64,000 nt of DNA from Numida meleagris (GCF_002078875.1 NC_034411.1:51103695-51167694), one strand, 5' to 3'. Positions 1 to 12,886 are shown, numbered from the stretch's first letter. A program made the numbers and translations. Notes: generated from the letters alone by a model not told the origin.

Positions 1-1824
1 TTTCAATTTTCTGAACCTTTTCCCTTCTATATTTCTTAAAATTAGAGAACTTGTCAAAGAAACAGCCAGTTTTACTGATATAAGAATTTCTTCCTTCTCT
101 TCCCCTTCCTTCCTACCACCCCAAGAACCTCAGAGAAGTCATGGCTCTTGAAAAGTTGGAATTTCTTTTATGAATGGTGCTGAAAGAATCATCATGATTG
201 CCCTTGAGTATGTAAAAGGAAGATAATAAATACATCATATTGCTCGAGATGTGGCAGGAAGTTCTGACTTGCACAAGATTCAGCAGGGAAGTATTCAGGT
301 TAGAGGTTTGATGCTGAAGAACCCTTTCCAAGCATAAGGATGGATAAAAACTGAAATAAACTTCCTCAGGAGATTGCAGAGTTGTCATCATTAAGTTTCC
401 ATAAAGCAAGCTAGACAAAGCTATCTGAGGTGCTTATTTTCTTGGAGAGGCGTAACTTCAAAGGTCATTGTGTTAGTATTACTCAAGACTCCATCTATAA
501 CATGCAAGAAGGATATTAGCTTGTTCTTCATGGTGTCTTAATGGGGCATTTTTGGATGTGGGGAGACAGAGGAGTCTGTGGGGGACATTGAGGAGAAAAT
601 AATATGTCAATACCTGCATTCGTTCTAACTGTTGAGATGCACGTAGTATTACAAAGGACATTTTAACTTCTCAAGGGAGGGGAAGGACTGCTAGTTACTC
701 TAAGATACTTTGAAAAGGAAGCTAAAACCTGGAGTTTAGAGTTGTCGTAAATGATTAATGTGGGAATAAATCGTCTTAAGTATTCAGTGATGTCTTAGGA
801 AAGGTAATTAATGAAGAATGATGTGAAAAATTTATGAAGTTATCAAACTGACCAGATGATGTTTTCCAGTCCTGCTGCATACAAAAAAAAATCTTTTTTT
901 GTTTTCATATCGACTAGTTAAATATTTTTCTTGCTAGTAGGAAAAATCATACTGCAGTAGCAAATAGTTTGCTTATTGCCTACTAAGAAAATACATCCAT
1001 GCGTTTTCTGCAAATCCTGAGGACTCTCTATAAACAAATGGTACTGAACTTGCGGGCTTCATTTTTCTCAGAGGAAAGATGTCACCTGTGAAATACCTAG
1101 TCACAATACAGAAGGATTGAGCCTCCACATTTCCCCTTCAAGAAGAATGGCAGATGGAACAACTTGCTGATGCTTGCAGTTTCTTTAGTGGGTGGGGTAG
1201 ACTGGACCAAGTAATCTGAGAGTGGTGTTTAGTTCCCGCATACCTGATTTCTCAGGTAGTGCATGCATAGTTTCAGGTGAGCCCAGAGTTGCTGTCTGTA
1301 TGCTTACCAATAGTCTTGACATGTAGCAGGAAAGGGGCTATTAGCTGTAGCCATCTTCTGCCACAAGAGAAGCTTGCATCACTTCTACCAAAGTGGCTGT
1401 ATGATCCAGCACCTTGAATATATTGAACCAAAATAAAAGGTGGGAAAAAAAAAACTGCAAAACACTTGCAAAACACTTTATGTGGTTCATGGGATACATT
1501 GAGCTTGAAATGTGGACTGCATAATTGCAGTATGTATTATGATCTTCCAGTAAGTTTCAGTAACATTGCTGAGAGATCAAAAACGAAGTGTATGAAGCCA
1601 TGAATGTTTGTGTTGTCTTACATAAAAAAGTCACAGAAGCCAGTCTTCTAATGGCTGTTTGAAGTACTGAACATCTGAATTACGATGAACTTAGAATTTT
1701 TTTTTTAACATGTCTGAGCGGGTTTACAATCTGATGTTAAGACTAGAATGAGAATGAAAAATGGAAACCTCAATTTTACAAGGTATCTGTGAGTTAGGGG
1801 AGTACAAGCAATGAAAGCTTTTGC

Positions 1825-1843
1825 AAAAAAAAAAAAAAAAAAA
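1825..1843 (+). repeat. Poly(A) run (19 A)
   Basis: Nineteen consecutive A residues in intron, with no recognisable retrotransposed gene upstream. Confidence 0.85.
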
Positions 1844-2790
1844 TGGCCAGAATGGACCTGCATTGACTGGGAGGAGAGGAGGCTGGTCCAAAACAGCAAA
1901 AAGGGAGCTTACTTCTCTCTTAAACTGCTGAAGTATTTTTTGGACAAGTTGCCAGAGTTTTTATGGGAAATAACCTCTTAAATTGCTGTTGGAGCATGTT
2001 GGCAATGAGAGGACACTTCTGGATCTTGTGGCATGACTGTAATTATTATACACAATTTTCACATTCTGATAGTAGAGATCTTTAAGATTTCAGGATTTTC
2101 CTGTGTAGTTAAGTGTTTGCATTCAGTACTGTTGACAGGCTCTTCAGTGCTTAATTAGCAAACAGCTGACCTCTTCCATTTAATTGGAGTTAACTTGTGA
2201 GTTGTTTTCCAGCATGTGGAGTCCTGCTCTCTTGTTCTTCAGCCATACTTTTCATCTGTTCCTTTGTTAGCTAAGGAGAAAGCTGAGCTTCTGAATACAC
2301 TGCAAACAGGCTAGTTTGTACAGGCCAGTCTTGACAAGGAGTTCTAATCCTTCATGTAGAGAGTGGCATTGGTTACTCTCACCAGGACCACTAATGGTTT
2401 CATGTCCTGCATCTCTGCCCTCAGACTCCAGCAAAGGTGGTGCATTACAGTGGGGAGAAAAGTGGTCTTTTCGGATGAGGGAGTAATGAACTATTTAAAT
2501 TGGCATGTGCCTCTGTTACTTTGTGGCTGTTACATGTGGTTTTGTACTGTGGAAAAAGAATGGCGTTTCATGTTAAAGGAACTATTTGGGAGTTGTGTGG
2601 AGTTGAAGCTTCAAACTGTAAACCTTTCATAATTGAATGCTAAAAATCTGCGAGATAGGAATGTGTTATAACTGCCTGGTCTTTACCCCGCTCTACCCTG
2701 ACTTGTGGTAAAGACCAGAAATGCATGGTAACCACTATTACCTTTTTTCTGTTTTCAAATTTGGCAGTGTAATTGATTGTAGGCTTTGTA

Positions 2791-2810
2791 GAGGTAGTGT
2801 GAGGTAGTGT
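2791..2810. repeat. Two-copy 10-bp tandem repeat
   Basis: The unit GAGGTAGTGT occurs twice in direct succession. It is short and probably a local slippage event. Confidence 0.7.
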
Positions 2811-4660
2811 GTAGAAACAGGAAAATCCTGCTGTGTGATGCTAAAGGAATTGAACAGTGTTTGTTGTTACCATGACCACTTTCTGTTGGGTCTTTCAAAA
2901 AGTTGATAATTCTTATCTGAAAATGCAATGCAAATCAATACTGTAATTATCACGTGGATGTATTTGAAGGTTAGCAAGTGGAGGGGATGTTGCCATTGTT
3001 CTCCAGACATCTTTCTTTGGCTGCAGTTTGCTTACAAAATGTACATTTTCTACGTCTTTGTTACTAACAAAGATTATTGTCACAAAGATCAGAAAATAAT
3101 GTAACATACAGAAGGAGAATATAAAATGTTTTAATATAAGTTACTCATAGTGGTTTATTTCTACATTCACAGTTAGCTTTGCATTGAGTTTGTGTGCTTT
3201 ACTGAGAGAATGTTGTATTCAGTGTTCTATTTTTCTTCTATTAATGATTTGAAACTCTTACTGTTCAAATGTGTGGCAGAAAATACCTTAGATTTTCTGA
3301 ATATTTAGTCACAAATTTCCAAAAATGGAAATATTTGTGACTGTTCAGCCTACTTGAAAAAATGACTTATGAGGTAGATTTAAAAAAAAAATCTGTAATG
3401 TTTCATTTTGATTGAAAGAAAATTATGTAGTAATCTGTTTTTGTACAGATGTTTTCTGAAGTATACAACTTGAGGCGATGAGTATTTAACTTAAGAGACG
3501 AAGACTCCTTAAATTGTGAAGATATTGTGATCTACTTTAAACCAGTAGGCAGTTGTTTGTTAAAACCTGTTTCCTTATATACTCTGCTTTTTAATGCAAG
3601 ATTCAAATAACCATCATAAATCTGACTGGCATGTGATTTAGAGCATGTTATGCTTTGCTTTAAGTCAGCTTTATTTTATTCTGCTTTATTAACTGTGTTT
3701 TCACATTGCTTTATTTTAACTTTAGTTCCCGTTTTAGGAGTGAATAATGTGATCAGTAAAATTATTTGGAAAATCTTCTGTGTCGCTTCATAGCGACAGA
3801 ATTATGTCTTCATTATTTCAGATAAAAAAATGTTGTCACCAGCATGGCCATTTAATCTTCCTGGTTTGACAGCCCTTGGGTTTTATGCGTGAGAATTACT
3901 AATAGTGCATAGTTTGGTTCTGGAGGGTGAGTAACAGCACTAGGCTGGTTTGGAGACTGACACACTGTTTGTTCTCCTTTGATTGTCATTAAATGTTTTC
4001 TGAAACATTTATTTAAAAAAAATCTTTCTCTTTCACAGTAATATAGAAATTATAAAGTATAGCAGAACATTACCCAGTTTCAGTTCCATGGAAAAAATAC
4101 AAAGCATTTCCTTGAGTCTTGTAGATATTTGCAAAAAGAGAGATTTTTTTTTTGTGCTTTGATGTAGGACAGAAGGTTATGAAACCAGCAACATGTGGTG
4201 GTTATTTTTATTATAATGTATCATTGCAAATCTCAAGTTTTTAGTTAGGTTTAAAATGCGTACTTACTGACATACTCAAGGCAGAACTACTGACCTTTTG
4301 GTGAGGAAGTTCATGCTGCTTGCTCTAACCTTCTTCTGCAACCCTGCATGGGTCTTAACTGTTTTATATGACTTTTTGTATGTTGCCAAGATTATATATA
4401 TTCGGATGCAAAAGTTTTTTGATACTCAATCTATGATACAGTCCTTGCTGAATATCTGGAAAGTGCAAATTAAAATAGTAAAAATGCTGCTGAAGAGCAG
4501 CATGGATTTTTTTTTTTCCTTCAAGTACAAAGTAAAACTTTCTTCCGTTTTTTTGGGGGTGTGGATTTGTTTTACACTAATTTGGTTGTGACTTCATGAG
4601 AGCTGCAGCACTTGGCTAAACAGTTAAATTCAAGGAGTTTCTCTTGTATAAATCTTTTTT

Positions 4661-4675
4661 GGTGGTGGTGGTGGT
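4661..4675. repeat. (GGT)5 microsatellite
   Basis: Five perfect GGT units in AT-rich intron. No coding role. Confidence 0.8.
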
Positions 4676-4699
4676 ACTTTAGCATGATCTCAAATGTAG

Positions 4700-4745
4700 G
4701 CAGAATAGGTATTCTGTTTCCTGCGGAAGCAGAATACCTACCTGC
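4700..4745. other. Near-perfect inverted repeat (hairpin-forming)
   Basis: Arms 4707-4721 and 4725-4739 pair over 15 positions with one G:T wobble (4717 with 4729) around a 3-nt loop at 4722-4724. One further pair forms outside (4706 with 4740), and a 4-bp extension (4700-4703 with 4742-4745) follows a small internal loop. It lies just after a (GGT)5 run at 4661-4675. The loop is too short for a classical microRNA precursor, so the function is unknown. Confidence 0.7.
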
Positions 4746-6861
4746 AGAACATTCGGGTAATCTGATCAACCTTTGCTTCTGGTATCCTTGCAACACTGCT
4801 TTCAACGGCCTGAACTGTATGTAAATTGTCCCGCTGCTTTTGTAGCTGGTCTTTGAGGAGATATTGTGCTTTGAATCTTGGCTGGCTGAGCAAGGTTATT
4901 TTGTGTGGATATTGTTTAAATTGATTTGAGTCTTCCTTTCTAGCAGATAACGAGGATTATATTAAATCAGCTCTGAAATCTCCTTTGCAAATGCCCAAGT
5001 ATCTTACTTCCTCACCAGTGGAGGGACAAATTGACTGATTGACTGATCATGATAGATTTTATTTTTTTATGCAAGTTAATTAGGATACAAGTTGCAAACA
5101 TGCTACTAATGTGCCTCTTGTAAGAGGTTTCCAGGAAGAGGCTCCTAAAACAAGGCAAATTCTCACAGCTGTTTTGTTTACCTTGTCCTGCCAGCAGCTT
5201 TTGATGTCACAGTCCATACTGTTTTCAGTTCTTGATCATGGATGAGGTAACCCAAAGATAAAGTACAGAGAACAAAATAAAGAGGATGAGAACAGTTCCA
5301 TTCAAAAGCTTAACAGAACAACCAAGGTACATTAATGAGATAGAAGTCCTGGAAGATGCAGAATACCATGAAGCCTGCTGCTGGTCTTGTGGTGACAATA
5401 ATTCAGATACATCTACCAGTGCGGCCCTTAACCTCAGGAGCCTAAACTGATGACTCAGCCTCTCTCTGGTATTTTCTTATGGTTCTGTAGTGGTCAGCTC
5501 AGGCTTAGCTTGTCTAAACAAAGCACCATCTCCTCTTGGCCCTTCCTCTCACGTTAGCAGTAAATGTACTTCCTACAGGTTTCTGGTTTGTTGGTATTGA
5601 GTGATGGTCATAGTAAATCAGATGTCACAAATGCAGTTCTCCAATTTGTATTTTCTCATGTGATGGCAGTAACAGCAGGAAGGTTTGATATTGCATACAT
5701 ACAGAGAAAAACACTTTGTTTCTATGGCCTGTAGCTGTCTTGCTATTTGCACAGCAGTTTACTTTGGGTGCCTGTCAGAAGCCTGCTGGGATTTAGACAT
5801 CTATAGATGAAGGGTTTGTAAAATGCCTTCTATAAACTCATGGAAAGGTATACAGGAAGTATATTTATAGAAGGTGTTCTCTTCATTTTGTAGAAACGTT
5901 TATAGTGCATCCTTGAATGCTTGAGTGTATGGATATATCTACATTTGACAGGAAAGAAAACTCAGTTTTTGGCTGTTTTATTTGACTGCTCTTTGCAGAA
6001 CCTGTTATCTGGTTGCAAAATCTTGTGCAGTCCTGTCCTGAGTTAATCAGTAGTGCCTAATCAGGAGTGAAGGATGCAAAAGTAAACCTAGTTAAATATC
6101 AAGGGGATAAAGCAATCTCATGAAGCAGTTGTAATATTTTCAAGTTTTCTAAACAGATTTCTGGGTAGCCTGAGTGTGAAAAGTCTAGATCCTTGTTCTT
6201 CTGAGTACTGTAATTATCAAAATCTGCTCTTGGGTACTTGCTTATGTGAAAAAGCAAATGCTTTACATTGTTACAGTCAGCAGAGATGTGAGCAACTCCT
6301 GCCAAAGTAGAAATTACTCCAATTTATTTTTGGGAGCATGTCAATCATTTCTAGGGAGTAAGTGAAGAGTGGTTTCCTTTGGTTGTCTTTTATTTCAGAA
6401 ATTTTTAGCCTTGTCATCAAATTAATACCTAAATTAAACTTAACAGAAATGCAGCAGAAACTGTAACTGTATTTCCTAAATTCCACAATAAATGAAATTA
6501 CATAAGGTTTTAATATATTTAAACAACTTCTTTTTTTAATTATTAACAGGATTTCCATTGCTTATAATACATATGCTCCAAAGAAACATTCCTTCCAAAA
6601 GTTTTTGATTTATTTTTTAGTCTTTTCTTTTAAGCAAAGATAACTTTGGTCTTTGGCCTGTTGGGAGGAATAATAATTACTTTATATATTACATAGACAA
6701 TATAAATTATTTGTTGAAGAGTTTGACAGTCTTACTAGTTCAGAGATGGACTCTCTCTAAACTATATGGATTATTGTCGCATTAAGAGTGCATTTAATAC
6801 AAATGCTGGAAACATTTTACCATATAAACAGAGGTTTGCTTACGTAATGTTTTTTCCTTTT

Positions 6862-7075
6862 TCATAGAATCATAGAATGGTTTGGGTTGGAAGGGACCTT
6901 TAAGATCATCTAGTTCCAACCCTACTGTAGTAGGCAGGGACACCTCCCACTAGACCAGGTTGCTCAAAGCCCCATCCAGCCTGGCCTTGAACGCTTCCAG
7001 GGAGGGAGCATCCACAGCCTCTCTGGGCATCCTGTTCCAGTGTCTCACCACCCTTACAGTAAAGAATTTCTTCTG
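6862..7075 (-). mobile_element. CR1 LINE 3' end, antisense
   Basis: The left edge is the reverse complement of the CR1 3' tail (TCATAGAATCATAGAATGG), followed by the antisense of the usual 3' region: GGACCTTTAAGATCATC, then CATCCAGCCTGGCCTTGAAC, then CATCCTGTTCCAGTGTCTCA. Only about 210 bp of the 3' end remain, as expected for 5'-truncated CR1 insertions. It is the same subfamily as the sense copies ending at 9054 and 35692; by eye it is very similar to 8843-9054 in inverted orientation. Confidence 0.93.
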
Positions 7076-8109
7076 TTCACAGAAGATATTCTAATTGGGA
7101 AAATAAAGAAAAAAAACCACACTGTTTATCCTTAATGGTTTTTTTTTTTAAGAAGAGCTGTGTGCATGAGGGAGATTGAGTTTGAAGGGGGCAAGTTCAA
7201 GTACATTCATCTGAAGGTGAGGAGTGAAGAAGGAGGGTGTAGGCTGTTCATTTGGCCATTCTGCCATGTGGTAACACCTTCAGAGAAGAGCGAAGAGAGT
7301 GGTGAGGGACATTTAGATTAGTGAGTGCAATCATGGTTTAATTGATCATAATGTGTTTATTGCATGGTTTCCTTTGAGACAGTTCGTGATAATGTTTGTG
7401 TTCAGAAGAGACCATTAAACTATCTGATCTGCACTCCTTTATGTACTGCAGGTCTTTATTTTATTCAGTTGTTATAATAACGAGCCTTTTGACTTACCTG
7501 ACTAAAACATGTTTGTGCTTAGCTAAGGATATCCATTCATCATTTCCATACATCCTTCATTTAGATATATCAAGAAATGAAAAAAATGCTAGTTTGTGCT
7601 AGTTCTGTTCTTATGACTACTTGATTTCCTTGTTTAAAAAAAAAAAATTATTCCTGTATTATGACATTGATTTAAAATCGATCCTGTATTGATTCTTGGG
7701 CTGGTAACAATTTTACAGCTGTATCTATGTAATAAAAATGTATATGTCTAAAAGCAGCTGAATATTCTTAGTTTTAATTCCACTTAATGTATTTGTGTTT
7801 CAAAGAGTTTCTTATGTCCTTTGACGTACGATATGCAGATACAGTAAAAAAAAAAAATCCCAAACCGATTGGAATTAAAAGATTTTGTTGTTCTATTTAA
7901 TACAAGTTTTCTATAAAATTCTGGAGGTTAATGAAATAAGATGATTCTTTCAGACCTTCTTCTTAAATACCTTTGTCTCTAAAACCAATTACAGCGCAGA
8001 GCTTCTGTTCAACAGTAACAGAACTGCACTGCACAAACCTCAGCCATTAGATGTTAGTAACTGTTGACTGATATTCTCACTTTAATGTGTGCTGTTCCAA
8101 GAGTTACAT

Positions 8110-8139
8110 CTACAAAGGTGTTATTTCGCACCTTTGTAG
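8110..8139. repeat. 11-bp perfect inverted repeat at the CR1 5' junction
   Basis: CTACAAAGGTG at 8110-8120 is followed by an 8-nt spacer and CACCTTTGTAG at 8129-8139, its exact reverse complement. The right arm is the first few bases of recognisable CR1, while the left arm lies in or next to the flank. Confidence 0.8.
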
Positions 8140-9054
8140 GTGGCATGGACAGTGGGATTGAGTGCACTGTCAGCAAGTTTGCAGACAACACGGAGTTGAG
8201 TGGTGCATTTGACACGCTAGAGGGAGGAGATGCTATCCAGAGATACCAGGACAGGCTTGAGAGGTGAGCCCTTGCCAGCCTCATGAAGTTCAACAAGGCC
8301 AAGTTCAAGGTCCTCCACCTGCGTTGGGGCAATCCCAAGCACAGATAAGGGTTGGGTGGAGAATGGCTTGAGAACAGCCCTCAGGAGAAAGATTTGGAGG
8401 TGTCGGTTGATGAAAGATTGAACATGAGCTGGCAGTGTGCTCCTGCAGATCAGAAGGCCAGCCGTATCCTGGGTGGTGTCAAGAGAAGTGTGACCAGCAG
8501 GTCAAAGGAGCTGATTCTGCCCCTCTACTCTGCTCTCATGAGACCCCACCTGGAGTACCGTGTCCAGTTCTGGAGCCCCAAACACAAGAAGCTGTTGGAG
8601 CAGGTCCAGAGGAGGACTACAAAGATGATCATAGGGCTGGAGCACCTCCCCTATGAGGGCAGGCTGAGAGAGCTGGGGCTCTTCACCCTGGAGAAAAGAA
8701 GGCTCTAAGGAGACCTCATAGCGGCCTTCCTGTACCTGAAGGAGGCCTACAGAAAAGCTGGGGAGGAATATTTTTCTAAGGGTATGTGCTGACAGGACAA
8801 GGAGAAATGGCTTTAAACTGGAAGAAGGTAGATTTAGACTAGATATTAGGAAGAAATTATTTTCTGTGAGGGTGGTGAGACACTGGAACAGATTGCCCAG
8901 AGAGGCTGTGGATGCTCCCTCCCTGGAAGCATTCAAGGCCAGGCTGGATGGGGCTTTGAGCAACCTGGTCTAGCAGGAAGTGTCCCTGCCTATAGCAGGG
9001 GGGTGGAACTAGATGATCTTAAAGGTCCCTTCCAACCCAAACCATTCTATGATC
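8130..9054 (+). mobile_element. CR1 LINE, 5'-truncated, decayed ORF2 3' part
   Basis: About 925 bp of sense CR1 covering the end of the reverse-transcriptase protein and the 3' untranslated tail. Conceptual pieces include MDSGIECTVSKFADNTELSG, then [22 protein letters not shown] sequence (8352 onward), then [20 protein letters not shown] and EGRLRELGLFTLEKRRL. These are the standard CR1 thumb and C-terminal motifs. The frame is broken by stops and shifts: one open piece ends at 8267, another runs 8352-8708, and the rest follows a stop at 8706. The tail ends ACCCAAACCATTCTATGATC. This is a dead copy. Confidence 0.95.
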
Positions 9055-12000
9055 TAGAACCAATCTAGCTTAAGTTTTTCATACTGTTCTACAAGTGTGT
9101 TTTTTTTAATCTGTACTATTGCTGTGTGGAATCATAGTACTTGGCATTTCCCACACTGGATGTGTACTGAAAAGGCATCATGCTGGCCAGCATGCCTAGC
9201 TGCTTTTCAGCTTCCTATGAGAGTGCTCCTGTTGGTCAGTTTTCATGTTGTTTAAATGTGCCTTGCATGGTAGTAATACAGCTTCAAACTTGGTGCATTT
9301 TCCATTCTCCTTCATTAGGTTGCTGTTTGTCATATGATTGCATTGAGGTGCAAAATTGTTTTCAGGGTATAGGTTTTGGTACATGGGACTCTAGTTTTCC
9401 GTGTGCTGTCTTCCCCTCAGCCTCTGGTTAGAAAATTTCAGCCTTTCTAATGTGAGGTTCTTATTTTTAGTGTGGTGACCTACTTTTTTTTTTTGTCCAA
9501 GTATGTATTTGAGAAGCTTGGAACTACCAGCTATATCATTGACTTGACTTTAGAGTTTAATTATAGAGTACAACTCAGCGTTATGTTGAGAGCTGGGCTG
9601 CATTCCTACCTGTTCCAGCTTTCTTACAGTGAATCACTTAAAAATCAGAGCTTCTGTTGGTGGTCACTGATTATTTTTATTTTGGTCCTGCTGAAGAACC
9701 TGGAATTTAGACTTGCAGGTGACACTGAATTCATGGTAATTTTTTGTTGATTTAAAAAATAAAAAAATGCACAAAAAACAACTTCTATATATAGTGAAAA
9801 TAGTATGTGAGGCTGTTTAATCTGGAAAATATGCTGCTAGATGTTTCAGTTTGGCATCCACAACTCTTAAGTATTTTTTGCCTTTTTTGCCTGAATTTTT
9901 CCGTCTCAGATCTTGAAGTAATGCTTCATAGATTTCATGGATATGATTTGAGGACAGTGTTTTGCAAGATGCTCATTTAAAATAATAAGGAGCATCGCAG
10001 AGACCACGCCAGCAAGCTGAGGATTCCACCTTCGCAGAAATGACTGAATAGTGTTTGCTATTATATAAGGCCTCGGGCTGTATTTTGAATCCCCAGAAGA
10101 AAATAAAATATTGAGCAGTTGCTCAACAAGTGTCTTGAGGTTTTGTTGTTGTTTTTTTTAATTTTTCAACTGAATCACTTAATTAAAGGCTAAGTCATAA
10201 TGTGTATGCACAGGACAAGGGCAAGCTAAGGATCCCAGACATCTTGCATGTTGTTTCTGGCAATGCTTTTGAGATTTGTTGACTTTGGTGAGCTTGATTT
10301 TTGAAGTGTAATGTTCTTTGGGCCTAGTTTTATTCATACTTGTGTAACTCTAGTAATAGCTGACAGAACCTGTGACATTACTGAAACATGGCACAGATCA
10401 AGCTTTGGAAGTTTATTTTGAAAAGGTCTATTGTTGGGTTGAAAAGGAGTGGGTCATGCTAGGAGAAAAAGAAGGATCAGTGTTTGTACAGGATGGTAAA
10501 TCTTTGCTGTGGACAAGTCATAACTTATGTTCCTTTTCCTCAGTGGCACTTGAAATTTCCTTCTTGGAATGAGCAGGGTAGTGTGGGAGCTATTCATTGG
10601 AGTTTGAGTGTCAGAAGGGTCATGGGAAAGAGATTCGTAAAATTTTCATAATTCCAGAAATTCCTTCAGCATCCTGAAAGAAACTTGAGCATTTAGAAAG
10701 ACCTCGCCATCCGTCTGATACCATCCTATGGGCCTGCTCTCTGTCGTGGAGGTTGCACCCAGCTGGGCCACGTGCTACTGTGTCCCCTTCTTCCTGGCAA
10801 GGGGGACATGCGCATTCTGTGCATGGCAATTGGCGCTCCTTCCCTCTGTTGCTTCTCTCTCTTCTTTTGATTGTGCTACTTGCTATGCAAACTGCCACTG
10901 TACTTCAGAGACTCTATATTATTCCTGCTGTTAATTAAGTTCTGGGAAATTTTTCCCAGCCGGAGGTTTTTTAGGCGGGAAGATGCAAAGTGGCATTCTC
11001 ATGTAGAGCATCCTACTGTAACATGCTGTGCTTTCTGGTGAAGCCCAGCGTATCTAAGTTGTCAGAAAAACAAGATATTCAGCAGCCTTTTAATTAATAT
11101 TTTCCCCCTTCAGCAGGTAGGCCTGCTGTCATGAAATAACTCTGTTTTGTTGCTCCAAGTATCTTCTGTCTCTGTTCAGTTTACTCATGGGCCCTTGTCT
11201 CCCTACTTTTAAACACATGGTCTTTGCCAAAGTTGCTCTCCTGGTATCTTTTTTCAAGTTGCTGTTCTTAAACTATAATCATTCTGTGATTAAAGATAAG
11301 AAAATGAAGTAGATTCCAGAGATTTTTTCCTGGATTAAATGCATCAAGATGCAGAATACTTAGTTGCTTGTTACAAATTTATGAACTGCACTTGAAAAAC
11401 TGAGCTTTAGAAGAGATTAGTACGTGGGAATCAATATTCTGATTTACTCAGTCTTTTCTCCACTCCCTTAAGAGTTGAACCAGTTGCTGTGATCAGCATT
11501 AATTCAAGTGATAGCAAGGAATAAAAGTGTCTTTTTCCTAAAAGAATAGTAGCAGGAATAATTTAGTTTCTTTTACTTAAAGTGAAGTATATGATATTTT
11601 AGTGTGGGAAAAGATATGGCATAATTGGAGCAAACTGATTTCAAGTTGAATGCTTTGTGCACAAGATTCACTGCACAGAAAAGAAGCTGCTTGCAAAAAT
11701 TCCCTGTTTTTTTTTCTTTTTATGGCTGTGCTGTATACAAGTCCATAGAGTAATGTGTGTGCAGTGTCAGATAAAAGAACCCTTGCTATGTAATTTGTAG
11801 GTCAATATAAATCTTCCAGGGAAGGATTTGACTGCAGTAAGCAACGCTACCGTAAATAAATCCTCTAACAAGTTCCAGATCAGCACTGTATAGGTCTCTT
11901 CCTGCCAGATTTTTTAATTAGCTTTCTGGATAAGACCTCATTGTTGGCTGATGTAACAAGGTGGGCAGAGGCTGGAGTTAATTCAGGAGCATCTTTAGGT

Positions 12001-12362
12001 CTTTCCTTGCTGTTTTCAAGGCTAGAAAAGGACCAGCATATAACAAGTTTTAAAAATACTCTTTTGTCCATGATTGGAAGCTGTTATATAACGTTTGCAA
12101 AAAAAGATGAAGTTTTAAGAAAAGGTATAAGAGTTAAAATTTTAGTTTAAAATGGAAAGCCTGCAAGGCTACATTTCACCAAAGGCTTTCAGTGAAGTTG
12201 CTTGAAAATAAAGATCACAGTGAAGAAAAACTTCACTTCTCAGTATGGGTTAAAATGTGTGTGTAGGGGGGGAGCATGGTTGTTTTGAATAATACATAGT
12301 ATTACATTTATGTTTTAGATTACACCTGCTTTGTCCTTTCATCCGTCTGCATCCAGTTTTAT

Positions 12363-12367
12363 CTTCT
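12363..12367. repeat. Left target-site duplication of the solo LTR
   Basis: CTTCT directly abuts the 5' TGTCATGG of the LTR and is repeated exactly at 12882-12886. Confidence 0.85.
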
Positions 12368-12881
12368 TGTCATGGTTTTATGATTTTCGGTTATTGGTAC
12401 TCCACATCATAACATCATGTAGTGAATGTACCTGGTTCTCAGAAGAGAAGGACTACTACATTCCCCAGGGTACTTTGCTCCTCTGTTACCATTTTCCAGC
12501 CGGAGGGAAAAGATAAAAGCTCGCAGTATAAAAACTTGCAGATCACGAGACCTCGCCCTTTTTCCGCCGTCTCTCGTCTTGGCAGCACCTCGCTCTCCAG
12601 CCGTCTTATCGTCGGTAGTAGAGTAAGGCCTACCTTGATTTTGGGACATTCTCTCTCTCTGTATTGGATTTATCAGCTTAAATTGTAATTATATTGTATT
12701 AGAGTGTGTTGTTTTGCATTCCGATATTTTATTTAGTAAATTAGTTTGTTTCTCCTCAGATTGTTGCCGCTGTTCTCAGGGCCATCTCCTTACCCTTCTC
12801 CCCTTTTCCCGGGGCATGGACCCGTGGGTCCCCCGTCCCCTTCGTCACGGAACCGGGCCAAACGCCCGTAAACCATTGACA
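12368..12881 (+). mobile_element. Solo LTR of an endogenous retrovirus, 514 bp
   Basis: Begins TGTCATGGTTTTATG and ends AACCATTGACA, the TG...CA termini of a retroviral LTR, and is flanked by a perfect 5-bp duplication, CTTCT. A 5-bp duplication fits ERVL-like and some other avian ERVs. A TATA box (TATAAAA) lies at 12527-12533, which sets the + orientation, and a CpG-containing GC-rich segment follows. A weak poly(A)-signal variant AGTAAA lies at 12735-12740. No gag, pol or env sequence lies on either side, so the provirus was reduced to one LTR, as happens by recombination between the two LTRs. It is much more GC- and CpG-rich than the surrounding intron. The family name is not assigned. Confidence 0.9.
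12527..12533 (+). promoter_or_regulatory. TATA box within the LTR
   Basis: TATAAAA lies about 160 bp into the LTR, where a U3 promoter TATA is expected, and points in the same direction as ZDHHC14. Present activity is unknown. Confidence 0.6.
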
Positions 12882-12886
12882 CTTCT
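12882..12886. repeat. Right target-site duplication of the solo LTR
   Basis: CTTCT follows the terminal CA of the LTR and is identical to 12363-12367. Confidence 0.85.

Noticed and set aside
3781..3798. 7-bp inverted repeat TGTCGCT / AGCGACA
   Set aside because: Too short to exceed chance.
4700..4745. Hairpin as a microRNA precursor
   Set aside because: The 3-nt loop and short total length do not fit Drosha/Dicer substrates; kept only as an unexplained structure.
8502..8963. 153-codon minus-strand open frame
   Set aside because: It is the antisense shadow of the sense CR1 at 8130-9054.
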